Positions 15,755 through 23,421 of a stretch of DNA of 24,801 bases are shown one piece after another. Position 1 is the first letter of the stretch. Every line of letters starts with the position of its first letter. Position numbers and translations under genes: made by a program. Where the stretch lies: positions 1-24,801 of the forward strand of contig JAGLDB010000007.1 in the NCBI GenBank assembly GCA_023145935.1, given 5' to 3'. The stretch comes from Candidatus Sabulitectum sp. (GTDB taxonomy: Bacteria > Fermentibacterota > Fermentibacteria > Fermentibacterales > Fermentibacteraceae). The notes beneath the pieces are model-generated. The model saw only the letters and a list, made by a program, of their open reading frames with translations, did no database searches and was not told the origin of the DNA.

Positions 15755-17214
15755 AAAAAGAGGTAGGAGAGTATTGCGGTCTTTGCGGTGTTATTGGTGC
15801 CGGAGAATCCATCTCAGCCCTGGTGGCTGAAGGGCTTTTTGCACAACAGCATCGAGGTCAGGAAGCTTCTGGTATTGCCACTCTTGATGGCACGGGAGAA
15901 ATCCTGCTGCAGAAGAAGAATGGGCTTGTATCCGAGTTAATGGTAGATTTTCCGGATGAGATGCGATCTGAAGAAATTCTCGCTGGAATAGGTCATGTAA
16001 GGTACGGTACTTTCGGTGGTTCTTCCGTGATCAATGCACAGCCAATTCTGGTAAGAATGGCTGATATTCCTGTTGCTATAGCTCATAATGGCACCATCAG
16101 TAACGCAGGTGTGATCCGCAGAAGCCTGCAAAGAAAAGGTCATATTTTCCAGACGAATACCGACACGGAGATCGTGCTGCATCTCATGAGCAGAGAGCTT
16201 GAGGACGCTGATTACAACATAGAGAAATGTATTCAACTTGCCATATCCAAACTTGAAGGAGCTTTCTGTCTTCTTCTGCTGGTTCCTCAGGGAATGTATG
16301 TGATTAGAGATTCCATGGGCTTCAGGCCGCTCAGCCTGGGGAAAATTGCCGGAGGCGGGTGGATAGTTGCCAGTGAAACCATAGCCTTTCCAGTTACCAA
16401 TGCAGAGTATGTAAGAGAAATAGTGCCTGGTGAGATGCTTTTTTTCCCCATTGAGGGTGGTAAGTCATGCTGTGAACCTGTTTCATCCATCTCGGGCAGG
16501 GAGTTGCAGCTATTTCCGGAAAACGGGAAGCGGCATGCCCATTGCATATTCGAGCATGTGTATTTCGCCCGGCCTGGCAGCTATGTTTTTGGCGACAGCG
16601 TGTATGAAGTGCGAATTGAAATGGGCAGGCAGCTTGCCAGAGAGTATCCTGCAGATTGTGACATGGTGATGCCGGTACCGGACAGTGGAATGTTTGCAGC
16701 TATGGGGTTTGCACGGGAACTTGGGATTCCACTTGATATGGGATTCACCAGAAATCACTATGTTGGTCGCACATTCATTGACCCTGGTCACGCCACAAGA
16801 GCAGCAATGGTTATGCGCAAGCTTCAACCTATTCCAGAGGCGATAAAAGGCAGGAAGATATGTGTTGTTGAAGACAGTATTGTTCGTGGCACAACCAGCA
16901 AGGCCCGTATCAAGGCTCTTCGTGAGGCAGGTGCCCTGGAAGTGCATATGCGTATCAGTTGCCCGCCGCACAGACATGCCTGCTATTTTGGAATTGATTT
17001 TCCAGAGGAAGCCAGTCTTATAGCAAACAAGTATTCCGTTGATGAGATACGGGATATTCTGAATCTGGACAGTCTTGGATACATGTCTGTTGATGGCATG
17101 TTGAGCTGCATTTCAGCCCATCCGCCGGAGAATTATTGTACAGCCTGCTTTACAGGTGACTATCCGGTAGCACCCCCGGTCAAGGAATCAAATAGTAGAG
17201 GGAGACTGAGATGA
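15751..17214 (+). CDS. purF: Amidophosphoribosyltransferase
   Basis: This 487-residue enzyme catalyses the first committed step of purine synthesis, from PRPP and glutamine to phosphoribosylamine. Residues 1-8 look like a propeptide, after which C9 (in EYCGLCGVIG) is the expected N-terminal nucleophile of the class II glutaminase domain; HNGTISN and QQHRGQEASG are typical. The C-terminal phosphoribosyltransferase domain has the PRPP loop VVEDSIVRGTTS. Cysteines in HAHCIFEH, RHACYFGIDFP and ENYCTAC mark the [4Fe-4S] form, as in Bacillus, which is oxygen-sensitive. ATG at 15751 overlaps the pyrG stop, and its own stop overlaps the guaA start, both as ATGA. Confidence 0.96.
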   Translation: MKKEVGEYCGLCGVIGAGESISALVAEGLFAQQHRGQEASGIATLDGTGEILLQKKNGLVSELMVDFPDEMRSEEILAGIGHVRYGTFGGSSVINAQPILVRMADIPVAIAHNGTISNAGVIRRSLQRKGHIFQTNTDTEIVLHLMSRELEDADYNIEKCIQLAISKLEGAFCLLLLVPQGMYVIRDSMGFRPLSLGKIAGGGWIVASETIAFPVTNAEYVREIVPGEMLFFPIEGGKSCCEPVSSISGRELQLFPENGKRHAHCIFEHVYFARPGSYVFGDSVYEVRIEMGRQLAREYPADCDMVMPVPDSGMFAAMGFARELGIPLDMGFTRNHYVGRTFIDPGHATRAAMVMRKLQPIPEAIKGRKICVVEDSIVRGTTSKARIKALREAGALEVHMRISCPPHRHACYFGIDFPEEASLIANKYSVDEIRDILNLDSLGYMSVDGMLSCISAHPPENYCTACFTGDYPVAPPVKESNSRGRLR

Positions 17215-18749
17215 TAAAAGGTGGGGTGGCAATACTTGATTTTGGCAGTCAGTATACTCAGCTTATTGCCCGCAGGGTACGGGAACTGGGAGTCTACTGC
17301 GAATTGCTTCCAGGTAACTGCACGTGGGGCGAGGTTAAGAAACTGGAGCCTGGCGCAATAATACTTGCAGGAAGTCCTTACAGCGTTTATGAACAGGGCA
17401 GTCCTTTGCCACCGGACGAGGTTTACACTACAGCTCTTCCTGTACTTGGCATCTGCTACGGTATGCAGCTTCTTGCGCATCACACCGGCGGAATAGTTGA
17501 GGGAGGGCATCACAGAGAGTTCGGTCCTGCTCTTCTGAACACGAAAACAAGCAGTCTTTTTACCGGAATTGAATCTGGTCAGAGAGCCTGGATGAGCCAT
17601 GGTGACAGGGTTACCCAGGTACCTGCCGGTTATTCGGTTGTTGCCTCCACCGACCTTCTGGAAATTGCAGCTATGGAAAACATAGAAGCCAGGCGTTATG
17701 GAGTACAGTTTCATCCTGAAGTAAACCATACCGTATTTGGTTCCGCTCTTCTTGAGCATTTCCTTTTCGGAATATCTAATTTAGAGCCCGGCTGGGACAT
17801 GAAATACTTTGCAGTGCAGGCCAAACAATACATCCTTGATGAGCTGGGCGAGAATGGGAAAGTCATACTCGGCCTCTCCGGTGGGGTAGATTCCTCGGTT
17901 GTGGCAGCGCTTCTTCACAGCGTTGTTCCAGAGAGATTTGTACCAATATTTGTAGATAACGGACTTCTTCGTGATGGCGAGCGGGATGAGGTGGAAAGAA
18001 CATTCAAAGAACACTTTGGAATGGATCTGATCACTGTTGACGGGGAAGACAGGTTTCTGGATGAGCTGGCTGGGGTGTCAGACCCGGAGCAAAAGAGAAA
18101 GATCATCGGAAGAGTTTTTATCGAGCTCTTTGAAGAAGCAGCAAATTCAATTCCCGGAGTAACTCATCTGGCTCAGGGTACGCTGTATCCTGATGTTATT
18201 GAGAGTGTGAGTTTCAAAGGGCCAAGTGCCACAATAAAAAGTCATCATAATGTCGGAGGTCTTCCTGAAAGAATGAACCTCTCTCTTCTTGAACCTCTCA
18301 GAGAGCTTTTCAAGGATGAGGTAAGAGAGCTTGGGCGTGAGCTTGGGCTTTCAAACTGGATGGTTTCCCGTCATCCATTTCCAGGGCCCGGGCTTGCAGT
18401 GAGAATTCTGGGGGCCATCACCAGAGAAGACCGGGACCTGCTCCAGAAGGTTGACAGGGTCTTCATTGATTACCTTCGGGAAGAGAATCTTTACGATGAG
18501 ATATGGCAGGCCTTCAGTGTTCTTCTTCCAATCAGAACAGTGGGAGTTATGGGTGATGAAAGAACGTACGACAGGGTGGTGGCTCTTCGCGCAGTTACAA
18601 GTACAGACGGCATGACTGCAGACTGGTACAGAATGGATCCCAGTCACATGGCTGCAGTGTCCAGCAGGATTGTTAACAGAGTTAACGGGGTGAGCAGAAT
18701 TGTTTACGATATCAGTTCAAAACCACCGGGAACTATTGAGTGGGAATAG
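17211..18749 (+). CDS. guaA: GMP synthase (glutamine-hydrolysing)
   Basis: This 512-residue enzyme converts XMP to GMP. The N-terminal class I amidotransferase domain begins with ILDFGSQYTQLIARRVRELG and carries nucleophile C82 in GICYGMQ and the catalytic His/Glu in VQFHPEVNHT. The ATP pyrophosphatase domain has the P-loop GLSGGVDSS (221-229), and the C-terminal dimerisation domain includes RHPFPGPGLAVRILG and ends in SSKPPGTIEWE, the usual C-terminus. Length is normal for a one-chain GMP synthase. Its ATG overlaps the purF stop. It is the last gene of the pyrG-purF-guaA unit; no clear terminator follows. Confidence 0.97.
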   Translation: MIKGGVAILDFGSQYTQLIARRVRELGVYCELLPGNCTWGEVKKLEPGAIILAGSPYSVYEQGSPLPPDEVYTTALPVLGICYGMQLLAHHTGGIVEGGHHREFGPALLNTKTSSLFTGIESGQRAWMSHGDRVTQVPAGYSVVASTDLLEIAAMENIEARRYGVQFHPEVNHTVFGSALLEHFLFGISNLEPGWDMKYFAVQAKQYILDELGENGKVILGLSGGVDSSVVAALLHSVVPERFVPIFVDNGLLRDGERDEVERTFKEHFGMDLITVDGEDRFLDELAGVSDPEQKRKIIGRVFIELFEEAANSIPGVTHLAQGTLYPDVIESVSFKGPSATIKSHHNVGGLPERMNLSLLEPLRELFKDEVRELGRELGLSNWMVSRHPFPGPGLAVRILGAITREDRDLLQKVDRVFIDYLREENLYDEIWQAFSVLLPIRTVGVMGDERTYDRVVALRAVTSTDGMTADWYRMDPSHMAAVSSRIVNRVNGVSRIVYDISSKPPGTIEWE

Positions 18750-18816
18750 CGCACAATGCCCTCTATGCAGCAGCGTAAACATACCCATTAGGGGTAGCGT
18801 TAACAGTATTGAAGAA

Positions 18817-18856
18817 CACCCGGGTCCTTCACATTTGCCGTGCCCGGTGAAGGGAC
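18817..18856 (+). promoter_or_regulatory. Alternative hairpins covering the ribosome binding site of the YitT-family gene
   Basis: GTCCTTCAC (18824-18832) can pair with GTGAAGGGAC (18847-18856, one bulged G), which would hide the ribosome binding site AAGGGA of the next gene. Alternatively CACCCGGG (18817-18824) can pair with CCCGGTG (18843-18849, one bulged C). Both use bases 18847-18849 and so exclude each other. This could be a translational switch; it is a by-eye observation. Confidence 0.35.
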
Positions 18857-18860
18857 AGAA

Positions 18861-19805
18861 ATGAAGCTTAAACCAGGTTACCAGGCTCGAGATTATATGG
18901 GAATACTGGCAGGATCCGTGCTGTTTGGTATTGCCTACTCGTGGTTTCTTTTTCCATTCAGGATCTCTCCCGGTGGAGTCGGGGGTCTTGCACAGATCCT
19001 GACGCACCTCACCGGGATCTCTGAAAGTCTCTGGATGTTCGGTTTTAACATTCCTCTGTTTGTGATCGGGTACATTTTTGTGGGGAAGCAGTTCGGAGTT
19101 CGTAGCTTTGCTGGCATGCTGATGTCGAATCTTATGTGCTGGGTCTTTGATCCCACGCATCTCAACTGGATCCCGGGCGGCGCAAAGCATGTTTATAATG
19201 TTGCAGCAGCTGGAGAGATCCCAAGGTTTGCTGTGTTTCTCAGCGGTTCTTCAGAAATGGATATTCTTCTGGCTTCAGTTGCCGGTTCAACTCTGCTGGG
19301 AATCGGGCTTGGCTTTATCTTCAAATTCAGAGGTTCCACTGGCGGTACAGACATTCCTGTTGCCATACTTAAAAAATACACCGGAGTAAGTATAAGTACC
19401 GGATACTGGATGGTGGAAAGCCTTATCATTGTTCTTGTAGGAGTAATATTTGAAGATCCCAAGCTGGTCATCTGGGCATATTTGAACCTGTTCCTTACCA
19501 CAAAGATGACAGACCTGGCCGCGGAGGGAATGCCCTTTGTAAAAGCATGTATGGTTATCACAAGTAAACCTGAGCAGGTCAGAGATGCTATTTTCAAATC
19601 ATTGAACAGAGGTGTGACTTTTTTGAAAGCCGAAGGTGGATACGAAAGAAAACCTATGGATGTCATTTATGTCTGTGTTCACAGGAGGCAGGTAATGGTA
19701 CTTCACCGACTGGTTAAAGATATTGATCCGGATGCTTTCATCGTTCTTCATGATGCATACGATGTTATGGGCTACGGGTTCAAGAAAAGAACGCTTACTT
19801 TTTAA
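18861..19805 (+). CDS. YitT family membrane protein with DUF2179 domain
   Basis: This 314-residue protein has about five or six hydrophobic helices in residues 10-215, including SWFLFPFRISPGGVGGLAQI and the glycine-rich FRGSTGGTDIPVAILKKYTG, followed by a soluble C-terminal DUF2179 domain (about 225-305) with AIFKSLNRGVTFLKAEGGY and PMDVIYVCVHRRQ. These are the standard marks of YitT-type inner-membrane proteins, whose function is unknown. ATG at 18861 with AAGGGA upstream is chosen over the frame opening at 18840. The ribosome binding site lies in a possible hairpin. tatD begins 2 nt after its stop. Confidence 0.88.
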   Translation: MKLKPGYQARDYMGILAGSVLFGIAYSWFLFPFRISPGGVGGLAQILTHLTGISESLWMFGFNIPLFVIGYIFVGKQFGVRSFAGMLMSNLMCWVFDPTHLNWIPGGAKHVYNVAAAGEIPRFAVFLSGSSEMDILLASVAGSTLLGIGLGFIFKFRGSTGGTDIPVAILKKYTGVSISTGYWMVESLIIVLVGVIFEDPKLVIWAYLNLFLTTKMTDLAAEGMPFVKACMVITSKPEQVRDAIFKSLNRGVTFLKAEGGYERKPMDVIYVCVHRRQVMVLHRLVKDIDPDAFIVLHDAYDVMGYGFKKRTLTF

Positions 19806-19807
19806 CC

Positions 19808-20563
19808 ATGACAGGCATGTTCGATACCCACTGTCACCTGTTCATGGAACCTCTCAGCCGTGACACCGGTGGTGTTCTTGAAAGGGCATATGCAGCAGGT
19901 GTGGAAAGGTTGCTTGTACCTTCGGTTTCAGTGGACAACTGGGATGCCTGCTCCGAACTCGCTCTTCTACCCGGGATAAGCTGCAGCCTGGGTGTTCATC
20001 CCTGGTGGGCTGAAGACGGAGTTCCTGTGGAAGAACTTCGAGAGAAGCTTATCAGTTCCGGGGCGTCAGCCATTGGAGAGATCGGCCTTGACTGGAAGAC
20101 TGAAGTGCCGAGGCAGAAACAGTATACCGTTTTCGAGGATCAACTGAAACTGGCTTCAGACATGGATCTTCCAGTAATACTTCACTGCAGGAATGCCTTT
20201 GAAGAAATGCTTGAACTTCTTGAGAGGTATCAGGTGCGTGGTGTTGTTCATGGCTGGTCCAGGGGGCCGCAGTTGATGGAAAGATTTCTTCGTTTGGGAC
20301 TCTACATTTCCTTCGGCGGGATGATCACCGGGGGCGATTCAAAAAAGGCTGTCAATAGTGTAATGCAGGTTCCGTCTGACCGTTTCGTTCTTGAGACCGA
20401 CTCGCCTTCCATGAGAATGTCCGGAGTTCCCCCTGGGAAATCTGAACCGGGACACCTGACACAAGTTCTTCGAGCAGTAGCAGAGATTAGGGGAGAGGAT
20501 CTCAGCGAGACACAGGCAGCAGCATGGGAGAATTCACAGGCTCTTTATGGCGTAAGCAATTAA
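19808..20563 (+). CDS. tatD: TatD-family metal-dependent hydrolase
   Basis: This 251-residue protein has the metal-binding residues of the TatD DNase family: FDTHCH (H8, H10), GEIGLDW (E91), LHCRNAFEEML (H126), VHGWS (H149) and ETDSPSMR (D198). It is slightly shorter than the common 255-265 residues. By family knowledge it would be a cytoplasmic Mg-dependent 3'-5' exonuclease or related hydrolase. ATG at 19808 lies 2 nt after the preceding stop and has no strong ribosome binding site, which suggests translation coupled to the YitT-family gene; ATG at 19817 is an alternative. Its stop overlaps the tcdA start by one base. Confidence 0.88.
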   Translation: MTGMFDTHCHLFMEPLSRDTGGVLERAYAAGVERLLVPSVSVDNWDACSELALLPGISCSLGVHPWWAEDGVPVEELREKLISSGASAIGEIGLDWKTEVPRQKQYTVFEDQLKLASDMDLPVILHCRNAFEEMLELLERYQVRGVVHGWSRGPQLMERFLRLGLYISFGGMITGGDSKKAVNSVMQVPSDRFVLETDSPSMRMSGVPPGKSEPGHLTQVLRAVAEIRGEDLSETQAAAWENSQALYGVSN

Positions 20564-21297
20564 TGGAGAGATTTAAAAGAGTAGTGAACTTTTATGGTGA
20601 AGATGGTTTTGCCAGGGTCAGGAACACACGAGTTCTTGTAGCAGGGCTTGGAGGTGTTGGCAGTCACTGTGCCTCGGCTCTTGCCCGATCCGGGATAGGC
20701 AGTCTTGTTCTGGTCGATTTTGACAGTATTACAGAGTCCAGCCTTAACAGAAACGCTGTTGTAGGGGAGGAGGGACTTCATAAACCCAAGGCAGAAGCCC
20801 TGGCAGGAACCCTGACTTCGCTATGCCCTGATACCGAATGCATCCCCGTAAAGCTTTTCATTACAGAAGAGACCCTTGAAGTTCCTGACTTCATGAAAGA
20901 TTCAGATCTGGTTGTGGATGCCATAGACAGTGTTAATCCCAAGACTCAACTGCTTCAGTATTGCGTTGAAAGAGAAATAGCAGTCTTCAGCAGCATGGGA
21001 GCAGCCGGCAGGCGCGATCCGTCAAAGATCCATACCGGGGACATAAGTATCACAACCAATTGCCCACTTGCAAAAATGGTCAGGAAATACCTTAAGAGAC
21101 GGGGTGTTACCCGAGGCATATCCTGCGTCTGGTCCACGGAGCAGGGAATGAGGCATCTTCCTCCTGAAGATGATGAACCCAGGCTTGACCGTCGGGGGCG
21201 AATCAGAAATACTCTTCCCAGTCTTGTAACAATGCCCGGTATCTTCGGCTACATTCTTGCTCAGATGGTTCTTGATCATATTGCTGGTGAAAAGTAA
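20563..21297 (+). CDS. tcdA: tRNA threonylcarbamoyladenosine dehydratase (E1-like)
   Basis: This 244-residue protein is of the ThiF/MoeB superfamily, subgroup TcdA (CsdL). It starts MERFKRVVNFYGEDGFARVR, as is usual for TcdA, then the nucleotide-binding GLGGVGSHCASALARSGIG (28-46), VDFDSITESSLNRN (51-64), HKPKAEAL and VVDAIDSVNPKTQL. GAAGRRDPSKI is also typical. TcdA uses ATP to cyclise t6A at position 37 of tRNAs. ATG at 20563 overlaps the tatD stop (TAATG) and gives the family's N-terminus. It differs from the other E1-like protein of the window (7368-8159) in lacking the cysteine-rich tail. It borders the cassette array, which converges on it. Confidence 0.9.
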   Translation: MERFKRVVNFYGEDGFARVRNTRVLVAGLGGVGSHCASALARSGIGSLVLVDFDSITESSLNRNAVVGEEGLHKPKAEALAGTLTSLCPDTECIPVKLFITEETLEVPDFMKDSDLVVDAIDSVNPKTQLLQYCVEREIAVFSSMGAAGRRDPSKIHTGDISITTNCPLAKMVRKYLKRRGVTRGISCVWSTEQGMRHLPPEDDEPRLDRRGRIRNTLPSLVTMPGIFGYILAQMVLDHIAGEK

Positions 21298-21320
21298 CTG
21301 TTTCATACCCATGGTCTTGT

Positions 21321-21407
21321 GCATAACGCCCAAGCCAACCTGCCGCAGGGTGCAGGTTGCCAAAAGTAATGAAGTAGTTCGAGGTCAGGTTCAGCGCTTA
21401 GTTATGC
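21321..21407 (-). other. attC site 1 (last of the array)
   Basis: On the minus strand the boxes are R'' GCATAAC (21401-21407), 5-nt spacer, L'' GCTGAACC (21388-21395), central part, L' GGTTGGCT (21333-21340), 5-nt spacer, R' GTTATGC (21321-21327). L'' and L' pair with one G of L'' left out, just before AACC. R'' and R' are exact complements. This is the canonical 7-5-8 attC layout, 87 bp long. Confidence 0.72.
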
Positions 21408-21518
21408 CACGATTACGAGTTACGTGGTCCATGTGTAAAGGGATGAAGCAACGCTAGCTGATCAGAAGCCCATTGCCTTGCTTCAAATATGACGACAACT
21501 GTTCACGCGAACAAGGTG

Positions 21519-21935
21519 TCACTCCTTCGGTGTCCCGTCGAGATTGCGCATCGGATAGAGCGTGACCGCAATCGAGCAGCTCGCATCCGCAACAGCCCGA
21601 ACAACGGGCAAAGGAAGTTGATGCGCGAAAGCCCAGGTGTCCCAGCAGTGAAATCCGATGTTGAATTCCCGAAGATAACATGTATCGAGTTCTGCTTTTG
21701 CTAAGGGTGAAAGCGAGTTGAGCGCATGGATCATTGAGAGGATGTCTTGTGCAGCATCGCGATCCGTGGACTTTTCGTCGTGCGTCGATTCGACGATTGA
21801 ATGCCAATGGCCATCGTCGCCGTGCGTGTAGTGAAGCACGCAACACGTCCCATCAAGTTCACGGTGAAGCGAATCAAACGGAGTCTTCGATTTCAGATCG
21901 AAGTCAGTATTGGTGTACTCCGTCTTGGTTGTCAT
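21519..21935 (-). CDS. Cassette-encoded conserved hypothetical protein, 138 residues
   Basis: The protein begins MTTKTEYTNTDFDLKSKTPF and contains VLHYTHGDDGHWHSIVE, a DAAQDILSMIHAL helix, and REFNIGFHCWDTWAFAHQLP before SIAVTLYP at the end. I recall similar proteins of 120-140 residues (NTDxDLxS start, REFDIGIQ middle, VTVYP end) as common hypotheticals, but I know no function. It is cytoplasmic by appearance, with no signal peptide or membrane segment. The frame is open from 21989, inside attC site 2; ATG at 21935 with GGGGAG 11 nt upstream is the first good start. It is clearly richer in GC than the next cassette, in keeping with separate origin. Confidence 0.7.
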   Translation of the reverse strand: MTTKTEYTNTDFDLKSKTPFDSLHRELDGTCCVLHYTHGDDGHWHSIVESTHDEKSTDRDAAQDILSMIHALNSLSPLAKAELDTCYLREFNIGFHCWDTWAFAHQLPLPVVRAVADASCSIAVTLYPMRNLDGTPKE

Positions 21936-21962
21936 GTGTGTGAGTGCTCCCCGTGTCTTGTG

Positions 21963-22051
21963 GCATAACGCACTGAATAACCTGCACAAGTGTAGAACAA
22001 GCCCTTTTCCAAGCGTTTATGGCAGGTTCATTCAGTTCTGCGGTTGTTTGC
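21963..22051 (-). other. attC site 2
   Basis: On the minus strand L' GGTTATTC (21975-21982), a 5-nt spacer and R' GTTATGC (21963-21969) form the conserved side. L'' is GAATGAACC (22025-22033), pairing with L' except for one extra G before AACC, and the pairing extends into ACT/AGT outside and GC/GC inside. The R'' box (within 22034-22051) is degenerate. It holds the stop codon of the HEIGTH gene. The sequence around its L'/R' side is nearly identical to that of site 4 (24706-24791). Confidence 0.7.
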
Positions 22052-23003
22052 TCCTTTGTAAAACAAGATACTCCGATAACAATTCAGACAAATCAAAAGC
22101 CGGCAAAGTTTCAATTTGTTTTGTATAGAACTCATAGGCTTCAGAATCAAAGACCTCACTGTTTTTCAGGATTGAACCCCTGAGATCCAGATCCGTAAAT
22201 ATTTTTTCAGTTAAGACACAACAGAGGGTTTCAAAGCTGTTGTATACATGAAGGTAATCAAAGTCACCTTTTATACTTTGCTTAATGGGTCGAAGTAGGT
22301 GAGTCCCAATTTCATGAATTATGCTTTCAAATAATAGTGGTGTTTCAAAGTATACCCAGTTCTTATCATAGCCAAGAGAATTGAATCTGGGCGCCTTCCG
22401 CATACCAGAGCTTAGTATAAATTCATATTGATCACATTGAAATTCTAAACCAGTGGCCCATTCCCACTTTTCAATCAATTCGAAACTGGAAAGTCTGCCG
22501 TTAATAGCCTCTGTTGCTTGTAGGATTTGATTCTGCTCAAGAGGCCATACGTTCTGCTGGAACTGATTCCAGTTTCGAAGCAAAACATTCATGAACTCAG
22601 TGATTGTAGATTTGTAATGCTGGAGCATTTCGATGGCTTGTGGGTAATCAAGTTTGCCCCAGTTACGTTGGTAACTATTCAGCTCTGGGAAAGCATTAAT
22701 CAGGTGTGATGCGTCAGCGTTCTCTCCAAGCAGTAATAGAGATTCATAATACTTTTTGATCCTAATCTTATCTGAAGGATTAACATATCCTGAAATCAAG
22801 AGGCAATAACCGAATAGTGGACCCGCCAGACCATTACCCCATTGAAAAAATTTTCTGTTGTGATTTAGCCAGGCAATATCCGAGTCCGCAATGTATTTAG
22901 AATATTTCTTAGAGTACTCATCATCATGACATATTTCGGATAAGCCAAGAATGTGGCCAAGATAGCTCGGGAAAATTTTACTCGAGCAAAATACTTTCTT
23001 CAT
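22032..23003 (-). CDS. HEIGTH-motif (HExxxH) putative metallopeptidase, cassette-borne
   Basis: This 323-residue protein has no signal peptide. Its one clear motif is SIIHEIGTHLLRP, where H230-E231-x3-H235 resembles the HExxxH zinc site that I recall for DUF1704/MATCAP-like peptidases; E258 in NSFETL is a candidate third ligand. The N-terminal 200 residues are mostly helical with no known domain. The match rests on the motif and the following arginine, so peptidase activity is inference. ATG at 23003 has AAGGAG 5 nt upstream. The gene shares its cassette with the 85-residue gene, 73 nt upstream, and its last codons and stop lie in attC site 2. It is AT-rich relative to the core genes. Confidence 0.65.
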   Translation of the reverse strand: MKKVFCSSKIFPSYLGHILGLSEICHDDEYSKKYSKYIADSDIAWLNHNRKFFQWGNGLAGPLFGYCLLISGYVNPSDKIRIKKYYESLLLLGENADASHLINAFPELNSYQRNWGKLDYPQAIEMLQHYKSTITEFMNVLLRNWNQFQQNVWPLEQNQILQATEAINGRLSSFELIEKWEWATGLEFQCDQYEFILSSGMRKAPRFNSLGYDKNWVYFETPLLFESIIHEIGTHLLRPIKQSIKGDFDYLHVYNSFETLCCVLTEKIFTDLDLRGSILKNSEVFDSEAYEFYTKQIETLPAFDLSELLSEYLVLQRSKQPQN

Positions 23004-23028
23004 TTTTCTCCTTGAATCAACAGAGCAA

Positions 23029-23040
23029 TTCTACGTAGAA
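23029..23040. repeat. 12-bp perfect palindrome TTCTACGTAGAA
   Basis: It lies in the 73-nt gap between the two genes of the middle cassette, 25 nt before the start of the HEIGTH gene. It could be an operator or chance; there is no U tract to make it a terminator. Confidence 0.3.
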
Positions 23041-23076
23041 CGGTCGGCGAATTCAATGCGTCTTGGCTTTGCAATC

Positions 23077-23334
23077 TTATTTCACTTCTGCTTTGCACTG
23101 TTTGAGAAGTCTCTCTGCTTCCTTTTCACCAAATTGATCAACCATTTGCTTCCAAATGGGGGAGTTCTTGATTCTTTTCTGAAACTCCTCGGTTATCTGT
23201 TCTGCTGCATCGGGCGGTGGCTCACCGGGCACAAGGAAAGAGGTGTGGATACCGCTAGCGTCTTCCCAAAACGGATCAGGTAGTTTTTCTCGTTTCGCTC
23301 GCTGCTCACGCTTTTTTCTGGATTTTTTCCCCAT
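23077..23334 (-). CDS. Small cassette-encoded hypothetical protein, 85 residues
   Basis: The protein has a strongly basic start (MGKKSRKKREQRAKREKLPD), then FWEDASGIHTSFLVPGEPPP and a charged helical end with QMVDQFGEKEAERLLKQC. I recall similar short proteins with a GKKSR start and an EAERLLKQC end as hypotheticals, with no known role. The basic head could bind nucleic acid, but that is only a guess. The frame is open from 23379, inside attC site 3; ATG at 23334 with AGAGGAAAG just upstream gives a natural start 13 nt after the attC boundary. It is followed by the HEIGTH gene with no attC between them, so the two may form one unit. Confidence 0.65.
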   Translation of the reverse strand: MGKKSRKKREQRAKREKLPDPFWEDASGIHTSFLVPGEPPPDAAEQITEEFQKRIKNSPIWKQMVDQFGEKEAERLLKQCKAEVK

Positions 23335-23346
23335 TTCTTTCCTCTT

Positions 23347-23421
23347 GCAGAACATTCGAATGAGCTGTTGAAATTCCATCGCCAGCTAACATGTAAAATC
23401 AGCTCAATTCGGTTGTTAACC
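23347..23421 (-). other. attC site 3
   Basis: On the minus strand the boxes are R'' GGTTAAC (23415-23421), 5-nt spacer, L'' AATTGAGCT (23401-23409), central part, L' AGCTCATT (23359-23366), 5-nt spacer, R' GTTCTGC (23347-23353). L'' and L' pair perfectly except for one unpaired T in L'', at the equivalent place to the extra base in the other sites. The site is 75 bp long. The fic stop codon lies in R''. It is the shortest and least similar of the four. Confidence 0.6.

Noticed and set aside
21454..21846. A 130-codon minus-strand frame overlapping the 138-residue cassette gene
   Set aside because: It is in another frame of the same strand, rich in Arg and Ser from shadow translation; the 138-residue frame has the natural N-terminus and family-like sequence.
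23004..23076. An attC site between the 85-residue gene and the HEIGTH gene
   Set aside because: GTTCTAC and GTTGATT boxes occur, but no L''/L' pair with correct spacing could be found; only an unrelated 12-bp palindrome is present.
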